64,000 nt of DNA, taken from UBA5951 sp009936885. GTDB lineage: Bacteria; Pseudomonadota; Alphaproteobacteria; Puniceispirillales; Puniceispirillaceae. Below, in pieces: positions 29,001 to 39,026 of the stretch. The notes beneath the pieces were generated by a model. It made no database searches, was not told the origin of the DNA, and worked only from the letters and a program-made list of their open reading frames with translations. The position numbers and the translations under genes were made by a program. Position 1 is the first letter of the stretch. Every line of letters begins with the position of its first letter. The stretch lies in NCBI GenBank assembly GCA_937996625.1, contig CALKVA010000001.1, forward strand, positions 1 through 64,000, in the 5' to 3' direction.

Positions 29001-29694
29001 TGTTGGTGGTCACAAGGTTTATTTGCGAACAGGCGAATATCAGGATGGTCGTCTTGGTGAGATATTTATAGATATGCATAAAGAGGGCGCAGCATTCCGG
29101 TCATTAATGAATAATTTTGCTATTGCTGTATCGATAGGTCTTCAATATGGCGTTCCACTGGAAGAGTTTGTGGAAGCGTTCACTTTCACACGCTTTGAGC
29201 CGCAAGGCATGGTTACTGGAAATGATGCTATTAAAATGTCTTCATCTATCCTTGATTATACCTTCAGGGAACTTGCTATTTCCTATCTGGATAGACATGA
29301 TTTAGGACATGTGAATAAAGATGATTTAGATGCTGATACAATTGGCGGGGGCGAAGCACAATCAGAGCTTGTTGACAGGATGACTAGCCGTGGATTTATC
29401 CGCAAACAAGGATTAACAGTATACTCAAACAAAAACCAAACTGCTACCGCTATTGCTCAAGAGCCAACAGTTGCAACAAGCTTTCTTGCACCTGCACCAG
29501 AAGCAAATTTAGCAACCGAATCACGTATCCAAAACCCACAGCAAATGCCAACAAGCAATCACGAAATAGTAAGGCAGGCAAGAATGCAAGGCTATGAGGG
29601 TGAATCCTGCCCAGAATGCCAGAACTTCACACTTGTGCGTAACGGCACCTGCCTTAAATGTAATACCTGTGGTTCGACTACCGGTTGTAGCTAG
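26083..29694 (+). CDS. nrdJ: vitamin B12-dependent (class II) ribonucleotide reductase
   Basis: It reduces ribonucleotides to deoxyribonucleotides using adenosylcobalamin to make the thiyl radical, independent of oxygen. The 1203-residue protein matches the long alphaproteobacterial NrdJ type. Visible are WGWKGGYF and [11 protein letters not shown] near the N terminus, the active-site segment [36 protein letters not shown], an acidic linker, and a C-terminal zinc ribbon ([10 protein letters not shown]...[14 protein letters not shown]). The start follows AAAGGAAG. The tandem NrdR boxes indicate dATP-responsive repression. No class I nrdAB is in the window; B12 supply would be essential if this is the only enzyme. 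Confidence 0.96.
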   Translation: MRFERLLTQEKKELYANIPFRSATSEIRNPDGTIVFSAADIEVPEQYSQVATDIIAQKYFRKAGVPVRLKTMEEDNVPSWLWRSQPDMEALNLLPADERYTGETSAKQVFHRLAGTWTYWGWKGGYFSSEADAEIYYQEMTVMLARQMAAPNSPQWFNTGLNWAYGIDGPSQGHFYVDFETGKMVRSKTSYEHPQPHACFIQSVNDDLVNEGGIMDLWVREARLFKYGSGTGSNFSKLRGIGESLSGGGRSSGLMSFLKIGDRAAGAIKSGGTTRRAAKMVTVDIDHPDIEEYIDWKVVEEQKVAALVTGSKIASKHMSAVMKACVEATNLDDTARYDPKQNNELKKAIIEARKVMLPENYVQRVIQFAQQGFTEIEFKTYDTDWDSEAYLTVAGQNSNNSVRVSNEFLKAVEQQGKWSLIGRTNGAIIKEVDASELWDKIAYAAWACADPGLQYDTTINEWHTCPQGGRINASNPCSEYMFIDDTACNLASLNLMQFRHEDGSFDIKTFEHAARIWTLTLEISVTMAQFPSKEIAQGSYDYRTLGLGFANIGGMLMAAGYSYDSEEARALCGAISAIMTGRSYATSAEIASELGAFPKYKANAKSMMRVMENHKNAALGKADGYSELSVLPVPLAIQNCPDKTLTAAAAAAWEDAVRLGKKHGYRNAQATVIAPTGTIGLVMDCDTTGIEPDFAIVKFKKLAGGGYFKIINRVVPEALTRLGYTENQIEDVIRYAVGHGSLKECQAVSISALKDKGFTEAVLEKLEASLENAFDIKFAFNHYALGLEFCKDTLGFSDAQLNDFSFNMLESLGFTKDEIDAANIHICGAMTVEGAPHLKKKHLPIFDCANVCGRIGERYLSVESHITMMAAAQPFISGAISKTINMPNNASVEDCGKAYMQSWRLGLKANALYRDGSKLSQPLSSSLVDEEDLEEEQITSVPQIVEKIVERVMHMQEREKLPQRRKGYTQKASVGGHKVYLRTGEYQDGRLGEIFIDMHKEGAAFRSLMNNFAIAVSIGLQYGVPLEEFVEAFTFTRFEPQGMVTGNDAIKMSSSILDYTFRELAISYLDRHDLGHVNKDDLDADTIGGGEAQSELVDRMTSRGFIRKQGLTVYSNKNQTATAIAQEPTVATSFLAPAPEANLATESRIQNPQQMPTSNHEIVRQARMQGYEGESCPECQNFTLVRNGTCLKCNTCGSTTGCS

Positions 29695-29705
29695 TAGCAA
29701 TTAAA

Positions 29706-29752
29706 ATATACCAAACATTCAACTCGTTAATAAAATAGAATGTTTGGTATAT
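29706..29752 (+). terminator. long hairpin after nrdJ (terminator-like, weak U tract)
   Basis: ATATACCAAACATTC (29706-29720) and GAATGTTTGGTATAT (29738-29752) form a perfect 15-bp inverted repeat with a 17-nt AT-rich loop, starting 12 nt after the nrdJ stop codon. Only CTCTTTGT follows, so it lacks a classical U run. It may act as a 3' stabilising or pausing hairpin, or a factor-assisted terminator. It lies well before the ridA ribosome site. Confidence 0.6.
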
Positions 29753-29871
29753 CTCTTTGTGCCAATATATCGCTTAAAAAAATTCACCATAGATATAATA
29801 GCTTACTTCGGATAAGACAGTATGAAATAGCCTTAAAACGTTTATTCTATAAGCATCGAAGGAGAGTTCAC

Positions 29872-30339
29872 ATGACGTCTGACATTCAAACTAAAATAGA
29901 CGAACTTGGTATCAAGTTGGACAGCCCAGCTGTTCCGGCTGGTAATTATGTGCCGGTACTTGTTATTCATGATATGGTTTATGTATCGGGTCAACTCCCC
30001 CTTATTAATGGTGCTATTGAGGTAACTGGACAGGTTGGAAGCTCGGTGAGCATTAAAGACGCCCAAGAGCAGGCGCGGCAATGCGCTGTTGCGATATTGC
30101 GTCAAGTATCTACAGTGAGTGATAACCTTAAACAGGTGAAGCGTGTTGTAAAACTTGGCGGTTTTGTAACATCAGCACCTGAATTTACAGAACAACCAAA
30201 AGTGATTGATGCGGCATCAGAATTAATGGTGGCCTTGTTCGCAGATAATGGCAAACATACTAGATTTGCTGTAGGTGTTAGCGCTTTGCCGCTTGGAGCT
30301 GTTGTAGAAATAGATGCTATATTTCAGCTAAAATCCTGA
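29872..30339 (+). CDS. RidA-family (YjgF/YER057c) protein
   Basis: RidA proteins deaminate reactive enamine/imine intermediates released by PLP enzymes. From the ATG at 29872 the protein has 155 residues. AAGGAGAG lies just upstream, which decides this start over earlier in-frame codons that run into the nrdJ hairpin. Family segments are VPVLVIHDMVYVSGQLP, the QARQCAVAILRQV helix and the C-terminal TRFAVGVSALPLGAVVEIDA. This longer subtype (COG0251) is distinct from the short archetypal RidA, so its exact substrate is unknown. Confidence 0.92.
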   Translation: MTSDIQTKIDELGIKLDSPAVPAGNYVPVLVIHDMVYVSGQLPLINGAIEVTGQVGSSVSIKDAQEQARQCAVAILRQVSTVSDNLKQVKRVVKLGGFVTSAPEFTEQPKVIDAASELMVALFADNGKHTRFAVGVSALPLGAVVEIDAIFQLKS

Positions 30340-30395
30340 TAAGATAGTAACCCCCAACCAGCAATAATACGTGGCGCCTTATTTAAGATAGTTTT

Positions 30396-31547
30396 ATGGA
30401 TAATATACCAGAGAATTCTGTTTTCTCACTAAAGACATTAACATCTATAAATGACATTCCTTCTGAGCAATGGAATCGTCTGGATGCCACTGGCCACCCT
30501 TTTGTCATGCATGATTTTCTAGCAGCTCTTGAAGATAGCAATTGTGTTGGCGGAGATACTGGCTGGGATATATTGCACCTATGCGTGTATGATGAAGAGC
30601 ATAATCTGCGCGGGGTTATGCCACATTATCTAAAATACCATTCCTATGGAGAGTATATTTTTGATCATAGCTGGGCAAATGCATATGAGCGTTCAGGCCA
30701 GACATATTATCCAAAGTCACTTTCAGCAGTTCCATTTACCCCCGTGCCAGGCCCCCGTTTACTGACGCTCGAAGGCGACATACAGGCAAAGCAAGCCTTG
30801 TTAAAGAGCATGCAGGCACTCATTGAAAATAACAATCTCTCTTCTGCACATATTAATTTTATAGATATAGATGATTTGACTGCCGCACGAGATAATAGCT
30901 GGATGATCCGCGAGGGCTTGCAGTTTCATTGGCAAAATCAAGATTATGAGAGTTTTGATCAGTTTTTAGAGTATTTAACATCTAGAAAACGCAAAAACAT
31001 TCGTAAAGAGCGCGACTCTATTCAAGAATCTGGAATTCGATTTGAGCATTTAACTGGTGATACTATAAAACCTGTACATTGGGATATTTTCTATCAATGT
31101 TATCTTGCTACGATTGAGAAGAAATGGGGCGGCGCTTATCTAACACGCATGTTTTTTGAGTCCCTATCTGGTAACATCGCTGACAAAATTCTTCTTATCC
31201 TTGCTTATGATGGGGAAACGCCTATCGCTGGAGCCCTAAATTTTATAGGCCCAGATGCGCTATATGGCCGAAACTGGGGCGGACTGCGTGACGTGCCATT
31301 TTTGCATTTTGAGACATGTTATTATCAGGCAATTGATTTCGCCATTAAAATGGGGCTTAAACGGGTAGAAGCAGGCGCACAAGGGCTTCACAAAGTTCCA
31401 CGTGGATATCTTCCCTCAAAGACCTATTCCGCCCATAAAATTCTTAACCCACAATTCGAAGAAGCGATTATGCGATTTCTCAGACAAGAAATGCTGCAAA
31501 ACAAAGAAGAGGCTTTGTTGATTGCCAAAACCTCTCCTTATAAATAA
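30396..31547 (+). CDS. GNAT-like N-acyltransferase, DUF482/COG3146 family
   Basis: A 383-residue cytoplasmic protein of the COG3146 predicted N-acyltransferase family. Characteristic stretches are SWANAYERSGQTYYPKSLSAVPFTPVPGPRLL, SRKRKNIRKERDSI and the terminal EAGAQGLHKVPRGYLPSKTYSAH. The fold resembles FemAB/GNAT enzymes; neither the acyl donor nor the acceptor is known. It lies 56 bp after ridA and may share its transcript. It converges on clpA with a 16-bp gap. Confidence 0.88.
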   Translation: MDNIPENSVFSLKTLTSINDIPSEQWNRLDATGHPFVMHDFLAALEDSNCVGGDTGWDILHLCVYDEEHNLRGVMPHYLKYHSYGEYIFDHSWANAYERSGQTYYPKSLSAVPFTPVPGPRLLTLEGDIQAKQALLKSMQALIENNNLSSAHINFIDIDDLTAARDNSWMIREGLQFHWQNQDYESFDQFLEYLTSRKRKNIRKERDSIQESGIRFEHLTGDTIKPVHWDIFYQCYLATIEKKWGGAYLTRMFFESLSGNIADKILLILAYDGETPIAGALNFIGPDALYGRNWGGLRDVPFLHFETCYYQAIDFAIKMGLKRVEAGAQGLHKVPRGYLPSKTYSAHKILNPQFEEAIMRFLRQEMLQNKEEALLIAKTSPYK

Positions 31548-31563
31548 ATATTATTAAAACTAA

Positions 31564-33843
31564 TTACACTTTTTCAGTTTTCTTTTTAGGCGAGTTGGTG
31601 TTTTTTGATGGCATTGTTTTAAGCTCAAGCTTTTTGTCTTTAACCGTTACCATCACTTCACCGCCCGCAACCAAATCACCAAACAGAAGATGATCTGCCA
31701 GTGGTTTTTTAATATGCTCTTGTATTAATCTGCCAAGCGGTCTTGCACCAAAGGAGCTATCATATCCGCGTTCTGCCAGCCATTCACGTGCTTGCTCGTC
31801 AAGCTGAATTTCAACCTGTCTTTCAGCTAGCTGAGCTTCAAGCTGGAATACGAACTTATCTACAACAAGCCTTATCGTATCATTATCTAGAGCGGAGAAG
31901 GCAATAACGGCATCTAGACGGTTCCTGAATTCAGGCGAAAATGTTTTCTCTATGGCCTCTGAATCGGCATCTGTTCTGTTTCCTCTGCCAAATCCAATAG
32001 CCTGCTTTGATAGCTCAGATGCACCCGCATTGGTTGTCATAATTAAAATAACATTTCGGAAATCCACCTTTTTACCATTTGAGTCTGTCAAGGTGCCATG
32101 ATCCATGACCTGCAATAATAAATTAAACAAATCAGGATGTGCTTTTTCGATCTCATCTAATAACAAGACAGCATGCGGGGTTTGATCAATTGCATCTGTT
32201 AATAATCCGCCTTGATCAAAACCAACATAGCCAGGAGGTGCGCCTATTAATCTTGATACAGTATGTCTCTCCATATATTCGGACATATCAAAGCGAATTA
32301 GCTTAACCCCTAAGGTTTCTGATAATTGTTTTGCAACTTCTGTTTTGCCAACACCTGTTGGACCAGAGAACAAATAATTACCAATTGGTTTGCCAGCTTC
32401 GCGCAAACCAGCGCGAGAGAGTTTAATAGCAGATGCCAGCGCTGTAATGGCAGTATCTTGTCCATAAACCATCCGCTTTAAATCTGTCTCTAGCGAGGCT
32501 AACACAGCCTTATCGTCTCTGCTCACATGCTTAGATGGTATCCTGGCCATCGAAGCGATGGTTGTTTCTATTTCCTTTTGGCCAATTTGCTGTCGTCTTT
32601 TTGAAGGCGGCAATAGATTTTGTGAAGCCGCTGCTTCATCAATAACATCGATGGCTTTATCGGGAAGTTTACGATCGTGAATATAGCGCGCTGACAAATC
32701 AACTGCCGTCTTGATGGCGGCTTGAGTGTATTTCACCCCGTGATGCGCTTCATAACGCGACTTTAGGCCTGCTAGAATTTTTATTGTATCAGGCACAGAT
32801 GGCTCATTAACATCAATTTTCTGGAATCGTCGTGCTAATGCCCGATCTTTTTCAAAATAACTTCTATATTCTTTGTAGGTGGTAGAGCCAATGCAACGCA
32901 AAGACCCTTTCTGCAAGGCAGGCTTCAGCAGGTTAGACGCATCCATCGCCCCGCCAGAGGTAGCCCCTGCTCCGATAATTGTATGAATTTCGTCAATAAA
33001 CAGAATAGCCTGACTATCGAGTTCTATTTGCTTCATGACTGCTTTTAGGCGTTCTTCAAAATCTCCCCGATATCTGGTGCCAGCAAGCAATGATCCCATA
33101 TCAAGTGAATATATAACAGCAGATTTAAGAACTTCTGGAACTGACCCATCGACAATACGCTGTGCAAGCCCCTCTGCAATAGCGGTTTTTCCAACACCAG
33201 GGTCACCAACATATAACGGGTTATTTTTGGTTCTTCTGCATAATATTTGAATGGTTCTATCTACCTCTGCACTTCTGCCGATTAAAGGATCTATCTTGCC
33301 TTCAACTGCTTTAGCAATAAGGTCAACCGCATATTGCGATAATGCATCTTTTCCTGTCTGGCTATCGCTTGTATCTGCGTCATCTTCGTCAGTGTCACTC
33401 CCTTCAACAGATGCGCCATTGCCATGGCTTATAAAGCTGATAGCATCAAGGCGTGACATCTCAAGTGAGGTTAAAAACCACACCGCATGTGACTCACGCT
33501 CTGAATACATAGCTATCAGAACGTTAGCACCTGTAGCAGAACCACGACCCGAAGATTGAGTATGAATAATAGCACGTTGCACTACACGACTAAAAGAAGC
33601 CGTTGGTTGTACCTCTATCTCATCTGCTTGTGCGACCAGCTCATCCATTTCATCATCAATGTAAGATTCTAGCATCTCTGTTAATCTAGAGACATCTAAT
33701 TTGCAGCCATTCATTACTGCAAGCGCATCCTTATCTTCGAGCATCGCAAGTAGAAGATGTTCCAGAGTAGCAAATTCATGATGCCGCTCTCCTGCGATAG
33801 ACAGGGAGCGACGCAGGGTTTCTTCTAATTCTTGGGATAGCAC
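31564..33843 (-). CDS. clpA: ATP-dependent Clp protease ATP-binding subunit ClpA
   Basis: An AAA+ unfoldase that feeds substrates to ClpP. The GTG at 33843 is preceded by AAGGAG (in the clpS stop region) with good spacing and yields 759 residues starting LSQELEETLRRSL, the usual ClpA N terminus; longer in-frame forms would run into clpS. It has an N-domain, an acidic linker, and two AAA modules with Walker A GDPGVGKTAIAE and GPTGVGKTEVAK, without the ClpB M-domain. It is 4 bp from clpS, so the two are translationally linked. ClpS plus Aat elsewhere in the window complete an N-degron pathway. Confidence 0.95.
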   Translation of the reverse strand: MLSQELEETLRRSLSIAGERHHEFATLEHLLLAMLEDKDALAVMNGCKLDVSRLTEMLESYIDDEMDELVAQADEIEVQPTASFSRVVQRAIIHTQSSGRGSATGANVLIAMYSERESHAVWFLTSLEMSRLDAISFISHGNGASVEGSDTDEDDADTSDSQTGKDALSQYAVDLIAKAVEGKIDPLIGRSAEVDRTIQILCRRTKNNPLYVGDPGVGKTAIAEGLAQRIVDGSVPEVLKSAVIYSLDMGSLLAGTRYRGDFEERLKAVMKQIELDSQAILFIDEIHTIIGAGATSGGAMDASNLLKPALQKGSLRCIGSTTYKEYRSYFEKDRALARRFQKIDVNEPSVPDTIKILAGLKSRYEAHHGVKYTQAAIKTAVDLSARYIHDRKLPDKAIDVIDEAAASQNLLPPSKRRQQIGQKEIETTIASMARIPSKHVSRDDKAVLASLETDLKRMVYGQDTAITALASAIKLSRAGLREAGKPIGNYLFSGPTGVGKTEVAKQLSETLGVKLIRFDMSEYMERHTVSRLIGAPPGYVGFDQGGLLTDAIDQTPHAVLLLDEIEKAHPDLFNLLLQVMDHGTLTDSNGKKVDFRNVILIMTTNAGASELSKQAIGFGRGNRTDADSEAIEKTFSPEFRNRLDAVIAFSALDNDTIRLVVDKFVFQLEAQLAERQVEIQLDEQAREWLAERGYDSSFGARPLGRLIQEHIKKPLADHLLFGDLVAGGEVMVTVKDKKLELKTMPSKNTNSPKKKTEKV

Positions 33844-33847
33844 TATC

Positions 33848-34171
33848 TTACTCCTTTTCCATCTGCAATTGCAGCGGATGTTCGTTTTGTCTGGCAAATG
33901 TCATTACTTGATTTATTTTCGCCTCAGCAACCTCATAGGTAAACACACCGCAAACACCAACTCCTTTTTGATGCACATGTAACATGATTTTCTGGGCTAC
34001 CTGTGAATTATGGCCAAAAAAGCGTTGTAATATTAGAACGACAAACTCCATAGGAGTGTAATCATCATTCAACATTACTACCCGATATAATGATGGCTTT
34101 TTAGTTTTTGTACGCTTGTCCAGCGCTAAGTCACCATTAACATCATCTCGCTTATTATTATCTGCGCTCAT
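33848..34171 (-). CDS. clpS: ATP-dependent Clp protease adaptor ClpS
   Basis: ClpS binds proteins with N-terminal Leu, Phe, Tyr or Trp and delivers them to ClpA. From the ATG at 34171 ([10 protein letters not shown]), with GGAG upstream, it has 107 residues. The family core [25 protein letters not shown] and [21 protein letters not shown] is intact, including the DDYTPM residue-binding loop. A disordered charged N terminus of about 30 residues is normal. It is immediately upstream of clpA. Confidence 0.96.
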   Translation of the reverse strand: MSADNNKRDDVNGDLALDKRTKTKKPSLYRVVMLNDDYTPMEFVVLILQRFFGHNSQVAQKIMLHVHQKGVGVCGVFTYEVAEAKINQVMTFARQNEHPLQLQMEKE

Positions 34172-34362
34172 CGTTTCGACATCTCCATAACCTAACACTA
34201 GATATTGGCATATTTTACAATTAAGAAAAGGGGTTGATAGTATTTTTTTATTAATTAGTGCATCTTCAAGTTACGAGATAGAAATATTGATTTCTAATCT
34301 TTATTGTGATTCATTAGTGACATCATTATAATTCTTCGCAACTTGCTGAGTCTATTAATAAA

Positions 34363-35721
34363 ATGTATGATAATCTCAGGATAATAATGATCTGCATCAT
34401 CAAAAACAAATTATTTAGTGCATTTACCAAAATAATACAGAATCTTATCCTCAGCTCAAAAAACCTTTTTATCAGCTTTATGATAGCTTTTTGGCTTTAT
34501 GGCGGGATGTTATTAACGTTTAATATATTGGGATCATCTGAGTCGCAGGCTAATGCAAAATATGCATCTTTTATTATCGAAGAAGTATCAAAGCGTGTCT
34601 TATATGCCAGAAATGCAGATAAGCAGCTATATCCTGCATCATTAGCAAAAATCATGACATTATATATAGTATTCGAAGAATTACAGAGTAAGAACTTAAC
34701 TTTAAGCTCACAGATACCTATATCATCGCTTTCAGCCAGTAGAAGCCCCTCTAAACTGTATCTAAAACCAGGTGAGACGATATCTGTTGAAGATGCCATA
34801 CTTGCATTAGTGACAAAATCTGCAAATGACGTTGCAACGGCTATATCCGAAAAAATTTCAGTATCAGAACGTGAATTTGCCAAGCGAATGACCCGTAAAG
34901 CAAAGGCGCTTGGGATGTCACGCACTATTTTTAAAAATGCGTCTGGCCTTCCCAATAGGGCTCAGGTAAGTACAGCCAGAGATATGGCAAAACTTGGCAT
35001 GGCAATTCGAACAGACTTTCCTGAGTATTATCATTATTTTAGCAATAAATCATTTAAATTTAGAGGCCAAACTTATCAAAATCACAACCGATTATTGACT
35101 ACTTTTGAAGGTACGGATGGCATTAAAACCGGTTATATAGGGGCCGCTGGCTTTAATCTTGTTGCTTCTGCTGAGAGAAATGGTGTGCGTCTTACAGGTG
35201 TTGTATTTGGTGGTAAAACGAGTAAAAGCCGTGACCTACATATGATTAAGTTGCTCACCAACCAGTTCAACGTGGTAAAACCTATCAGGGTTGCTTCGAT
35301 TCCGATTGTAACACCGCTTCCAAGGCCAGAAAACAAAGAGCTTACGGCCTCTAGTAGCAGACTTGCCTCTGTTGTCCCGCCAATCTCTAAGCCACAGATT
35401 ATTATTCGCTCTATGCCCGCCAATTCTGCAGAAAACCAGATAGCATCAACAAGCGGTGCTTGGTCTATTCAAATAGGCAGTTTTTCTAGAAAAATCAGTG
35501 CCCATAAAGCGGCAATCAAAGCCAGACGTTCTGCTGCCTCTGTTTTGGCAATGATACCAGCAGAGGTAAGCCTCGTAATGCGAGGTGAATTACCGTTATG
35601 GCGGGTTAGGTTTGAAGGGCTTGATGAGCCAAGCGCCCGTGCTGCTTGTGTCGAGTTATACCAGTCTGGAAATGCCTGTTTTGCATTGCCGGAGATAATT
35701 TCGAGCGCCAGCGCATCATAA
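34363..35721 (+). CDS. D-alanyl-D-alanine carboxypeptidase with C-terminal SPOR domain
   Basis: A class C low-molecular-weight PBP (peptidase S11) that trims peptidoglycan pentapeptides. The 452-residue protein has a long N-terminal hydrophobic region (about residues 35-55, ending near SQANA) as signal. The triad motifs are SxxK at S93-K96 (ASLAKIM), SxN at S153-N155 (KSANDV) and KTG at 255-257. After a proline-rich linker comes a SPOR-like domain (WSIQIGSFSRKISAHKAA), which targets septal denuded glycan. This S11-SPOR architecture is common in Alphaproteobacteria. A later ATG could be the true start. Confidence 0.92.
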   Translation: MYDNLRIIMICIIKNKLFSAFTKIIQNLILSSKNLFISFMIAFWLYGGMLLTFNILGSSESQANAKYASFIIEEVSKRVLYARNADKQLYPASLAKIMTLYIVFEELQSKNLTLSSQIPISSLSASRSPSKLYLKPGETISVEDAILALVTKSANDVATAISEKISVSEREFAKRMTRKAKALGMSRTIFKNASGLPNRAQVSTARDMAKLGMAIRTDFPEYYHYFSNKSFKFRGQTYQNHNRLLTTFEGTDGIKTGYIGAAGFNLVASAERNGVRLTGVVFGGKTSKSRDLHMIKLLTNQFNVVKPIRVASIPIVTPLPRPENKELTASSSRLASVVPPISKPQIIIRSMPANSAENQIASTSGAWSIQIGSFSRKISAHKAAIKARRSAASVLAMIPAEVSLVMRGELPLWRVRFEGLDEPSARAACVELYQSGNACFALPEIISSASAS

Positions 35722-35771
35722 ATACCATTTTTATCAGCTTCACACTCACTATATCAGCATATTCATCTATA

Positions 35772-38700
35772 TTAATGAAAGTCTCTGCTTTTTAATGCCG
35801 GTATTTTTAGCTCTGAGGTTTTTAGATGCTGCAAATAAACGTCACAATTAACCAGCTTATCTGCGATAAGATGTATAGTTCTACCCTGTTTTTGAATTCT
35901 GCCAGATACCCCTAGTAAATGCGCACCAAGTAAGGCGGCACGATACGCATCCACAATAGCTGGCCAGATTATAATATTCAGGGAATAATGTGCATCTTCC
36001 AATGTTATAAAAACAGTTCCTTTTGCGGTACCTGGCCTTTGCCTGCCTGTTACAAGGCCAATTACCTGACGCTTCCTGCCATCTATACTATCTATGGCAA
36101 CAGAACAGGGCTGCCAACTATCTGCTGAAAAATACGGCTCTAACAGACTTACCGGATGCGCTTTAAGAGATAATCCGGTTGCTAAATAATCCTGCGCTAC
36201 CAAAGCACCTACACTGGCTGTTGGCAGAGGCGTTACTGGCTCTGTTGGCATAATGGTTTTATGGCGTTGTTCTGCATATGAGAATAAGGGTAGCCCTGAG
36301 CTTTGCTGACGAGCGAGCTTTTTTATCTCCCATAATGACTGACGACTTGTAAGGCCAATCGAATTAAAGGCATCCGCTCTGGCAAGCGATTCTAATCCAG
36401 ATACAGAGATGTCTGAGCTACGCATAAGGTCGTTAATATCGTGATAAGCTGTATGACGACTTGCTGCTAGCCTTTCAGCCTCATATCGTTTTAATCCTTT
36501 TACCTGACGCATTCCAAGACGCAACGCATGACGCGCATGATCTGTTGCCTCTAGGCTGCAGTCCCATTGTGAGTTATTAATATCAACTGGTCTTACCTCA
36601 ATACCGCTACGCTTGGCTTCTGCAACTAATTGAGCTGGGCCATAAAAACCCATTGGCTGAGCGTTTAATAACGCACAGATAAAAACATCTGGATAATGAC
36701 ATTTTATCCAAGCAGAAGCATAAACCAGTAAAGCAAAACTTGACGCATGCGATTCTGGAAATCCATATGTGCCAAAACCTTCAATCTGACGAAAACATCT
36801 AATGGCAAAATCTTCTAGGTAGCCGCGTTCAACCATCCCCTTCACCATGCGCTCTCGAAATTTATGAATTAAGTCATTTTTGCGAAAGGTTGCCATTGCC
36901 CGGCGCAACTGATCTGCCTCTGAGCCACTAAACCCCGCAGCAACAATGGCTATCTGCATTGCCTGTTCTTGAAATAACGGCACACCAAGCGTGCGCTGTA
37001 ATACCTGCTTTAATTCATCTGAAGGATAGATTATTTTTTCATGGCCTGCCCTGCGACGTAAATAAGGATGCACCATATCGCCTTGAATTGGTCCGGGGCG
37101 TACAATAGCTACCTGAACCACAAGATCATGAAAACATCTTGGCTGTAAACGAGGCAGCATGGACATCTGAGCACGTGATTCTACTTGAAACACACCAACA
37201 GACTGAGCCTTACATAACATATTATAGGTATCTATATCTTCTGCTGGAATGGAAGATAAAGTAACCGCCAGATTATAATGCCGCTTGAGCAAATCAAATG
37301 CGCGCGCAAGACAACTCAACATACCAAGCGCCAAAATGTCTATTTTCAAAAGGCCAAGTACCTCTAAATCATCCTTATCCCACTCAATGATGGTACGCCC
37401 ATCCATACCTGCAGGTCTAATAGCACATAAAGAATCCAATCTATCTCTGGCAATAACAAACCCACCAACATGCTGTGATAAATGCCTTGGAAAACCCTGT
37501 AGCTGGCGAACAAGTTTTAATATTAATTGTAGCTTTGTATCTTCTGGATCTAGACCAGCGGCATGTAATAATTCTGAATCAGGGGAAGTTGATTTTATTC
37601 CCCATACTTGGGCTGACAAGGCTTGTTGTATATCTCGGCTCAGGCCAAATGCCTTGGCAATTTCAATTAAGGCACTTCGTTTACGATAGGTTACAATACT
37701 AGCCGCAAGACCTGCTCTATGACGCCCATATTTATGATAAATATACTGAATGATTTCTTCGCGTCTCTCATGTTCAAAATCAACATCAATATCAGGAGGC
37801 TCTGCGCGTGCTTCACTAACAAACCTCTCAAATAATGGACTAGATCTAGCAGGATCAACTGCTGTAATATCAAGACAATAGCACACAGCAGAATTGGCTG
37901 CAGATCCTCGCCCTTGACACAGAATATTCCGGCTACGGGCAAATCTTACAATATCAAATACTGTTAGAAAATAAGGGGCATAATTTAACTTAGCGATCAA
38001 AGCCAATTCTTTTTTCAGATAGCCATCTACCTCGTCTGGGATACCATCTGGATATCGTCTTTCTGCCCCTTGCCAAGTCTGATAAATCAACTCATCCATA
38101 ACAGAACGTCCATTTGGTACAATTTCTTCTGGATACTCATATGATAATTGCGACAGTGAAAAAGTACATACCTGTGCAAGCTGACTTGCGGCCATAATTG
38201 CTTCTGGATATTCTGACCATAATCTCGTATATTCTGAGGTTTTCATCAGATGCCGCTCTGCATTACGAGACAGACCCCTGCCTGCTGTTGCAAGCGTTTG
38301 TTTAGTGCGAATACAATATAAGACGTCTGCTAATGGACGACGTGAGGGATGGTGATATAGCGGAGATGCTAACGCAACAAAGCCAAGCCCTAGACGAGCT
38401 GCCAGACCGGATACATACTTCAGACGCTTTTTATCATTACCATCACGGTAAATAGCAGAGCCTAATAATAAAGGGGCTGTTACGAATTTTTGAATTTGCT
38501 GGCACTGTCCAGCCATATAATTTTTAATTAATTCTGGAGCCTCAATAATAACAAAAACATCTTGGCCAAGACGTGCTAATTCACTTACATGGATATATAA
38601 ATTTGCAGCTCTTTTTATAGCTGGTATATGGGCTAAAGCCGTATTTACACGACTGAGAAGCTGGCATAGTGATTCATAACCCGCACGGTTTGCTGCATAA

Positions 38701-38996
38701 ATTATGACTTCTATTATATCTTTTTCTATAGGTTGTTCTGATTGTTCTATCTGCTCAGAAAAATCAATAATAAGTCGTGCTCCGCATAACAGCTTAACAG
38801 ATTGTTCTATTGCAGATTGATGGGCGCGAACCAATCCAGAAATCGTATGATAATCTGCAATACCACAAGATGACCAACCTTCTGCTGCAGCTGTTTCAAT
38901 CAGCTCATGGGGATGACTTGCGCCACGCAGAAAACTAAAATTACTCATACATCCAAGTGCTGCATAATCACCCTTCACCTTATCTTGTTTATGCAT
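35772..38996 (-). CDS. dnaE2: error-prone DNA polymerase DnaE2
   Basis: A C-family polymerase for damage-induced mutagenesis and lesion bypass. The 1074-residue protein has an N-terminal PHP domain (YAALGCMSNFSFLRGASHPHELIE), the polymerase core with PDIDVDFEHERREEIIQY carrying catalytic aspartates, and FPESHASSFALLVYAS. An OB-fold lies near the C terminus. The family-specific FSFLRGASHP and short C terminus separate it from replicative DnaE1. It is the last gene of the imuA-imuB-dnaE2 cassette and would be induced through the LexA box upstream of imuA. Confidence 0.96.
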   Translation of the reverse strand: MHKQDKVKGDYAALGCMSNFSFLRGASHPHELIETAAAEGWSSCGIADYHTISGLVRAHQSAIEQSVKLLCGARLIIDFSEQIEQSEQPIEKDIIEVIIYAANRAGYESLCQLLSRVNTALAHIPAIKRAANLYIHVSELARLGQDVFVIIEAPELIKNYMAGQCQQIQKFVTAPLLLGSAIYRDGNDKKRLKYVSGLAARLGLGFVALASPLYHHPSRRPLADVLYCIRTKQTLATAGRGLSRNAERHLMKTSEYTRLWSEYPEAIMAASQLAQVCTFSLSQLSYEYPEEIVPNGRSVMDELIYQTWQGAERRYPDGIPDEVDGYLKKELALIAKLNYAPYFLTVFDIVRFARSRNILCQGRGSAANSAVCYCLDITAVDPARSSPLFERFVSEARAEPPDIDVDFEHERREEIIQYIYHKYGRHRAGLAASIVTYRKRSALIEIAKAFGLSRDIQQALSAQVWGIKSTSPDSELLHAAGLDPEDTKLQLILKLVRQLQGFPRHLSQHVGGFVIARDRLDSLCAIRPAGMDGRTIIEWDKDDLEVLGLLKIDILALGMLSCLARAFDLLKRHYNLAVTLSSIPAEDIDTYNMLCKAQSVGVFQVESRAQMSMLPRLQPRCFHDLVVQVAIVRPGPIQGDMVHPYLRRRAGHEKIIYPSDELKQVLQRTLGVPLFQEQAMQIAIVAAGFSGSEADQLRRAMATFRKNDLIHKFRERMVKGMVERGYLEDFAIRCFRQIEGFGTYGFPESHASSFALLVYASAWIKCHYPDVFICALLNAQPMGFYGPAQLVAEAKRSGIEVRPVDINNSQWDCSLEATDHARHALRLGMRQVKGLKRYEAERLAASRHTAYHDINDLMRSSDISVSGLESLARADAFNSIGLTSRQSLWEIKKLARQQSSGLPLFSYAEQRHKTIMPTEPVTPLPTASVGALVAQDYLATGLSLKAHPVSLLEPYFSADSWQPCSVAIDSIDGRKRQVIGLVTGRQRPGTAKGTVFITLEDAHYSLNIIIWPAIVDAYRAALLGAHLLGVSGRIQKQGRTIHLIADKLVNCDVYLQHLKTSELKIPALKSRDFH

Positions 38997-39026
38997 CTTA
39001 CGCGCTCTCTTGAGAGAAGATACCGC

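Noticed and set aside
34199..34362. Sigma-32 promoter upstream of clpS (CTTGAA on the minus strand)
   Set aside because: A CTTGAA is present, but no matching -10 element occurs at an acceptable spacing.
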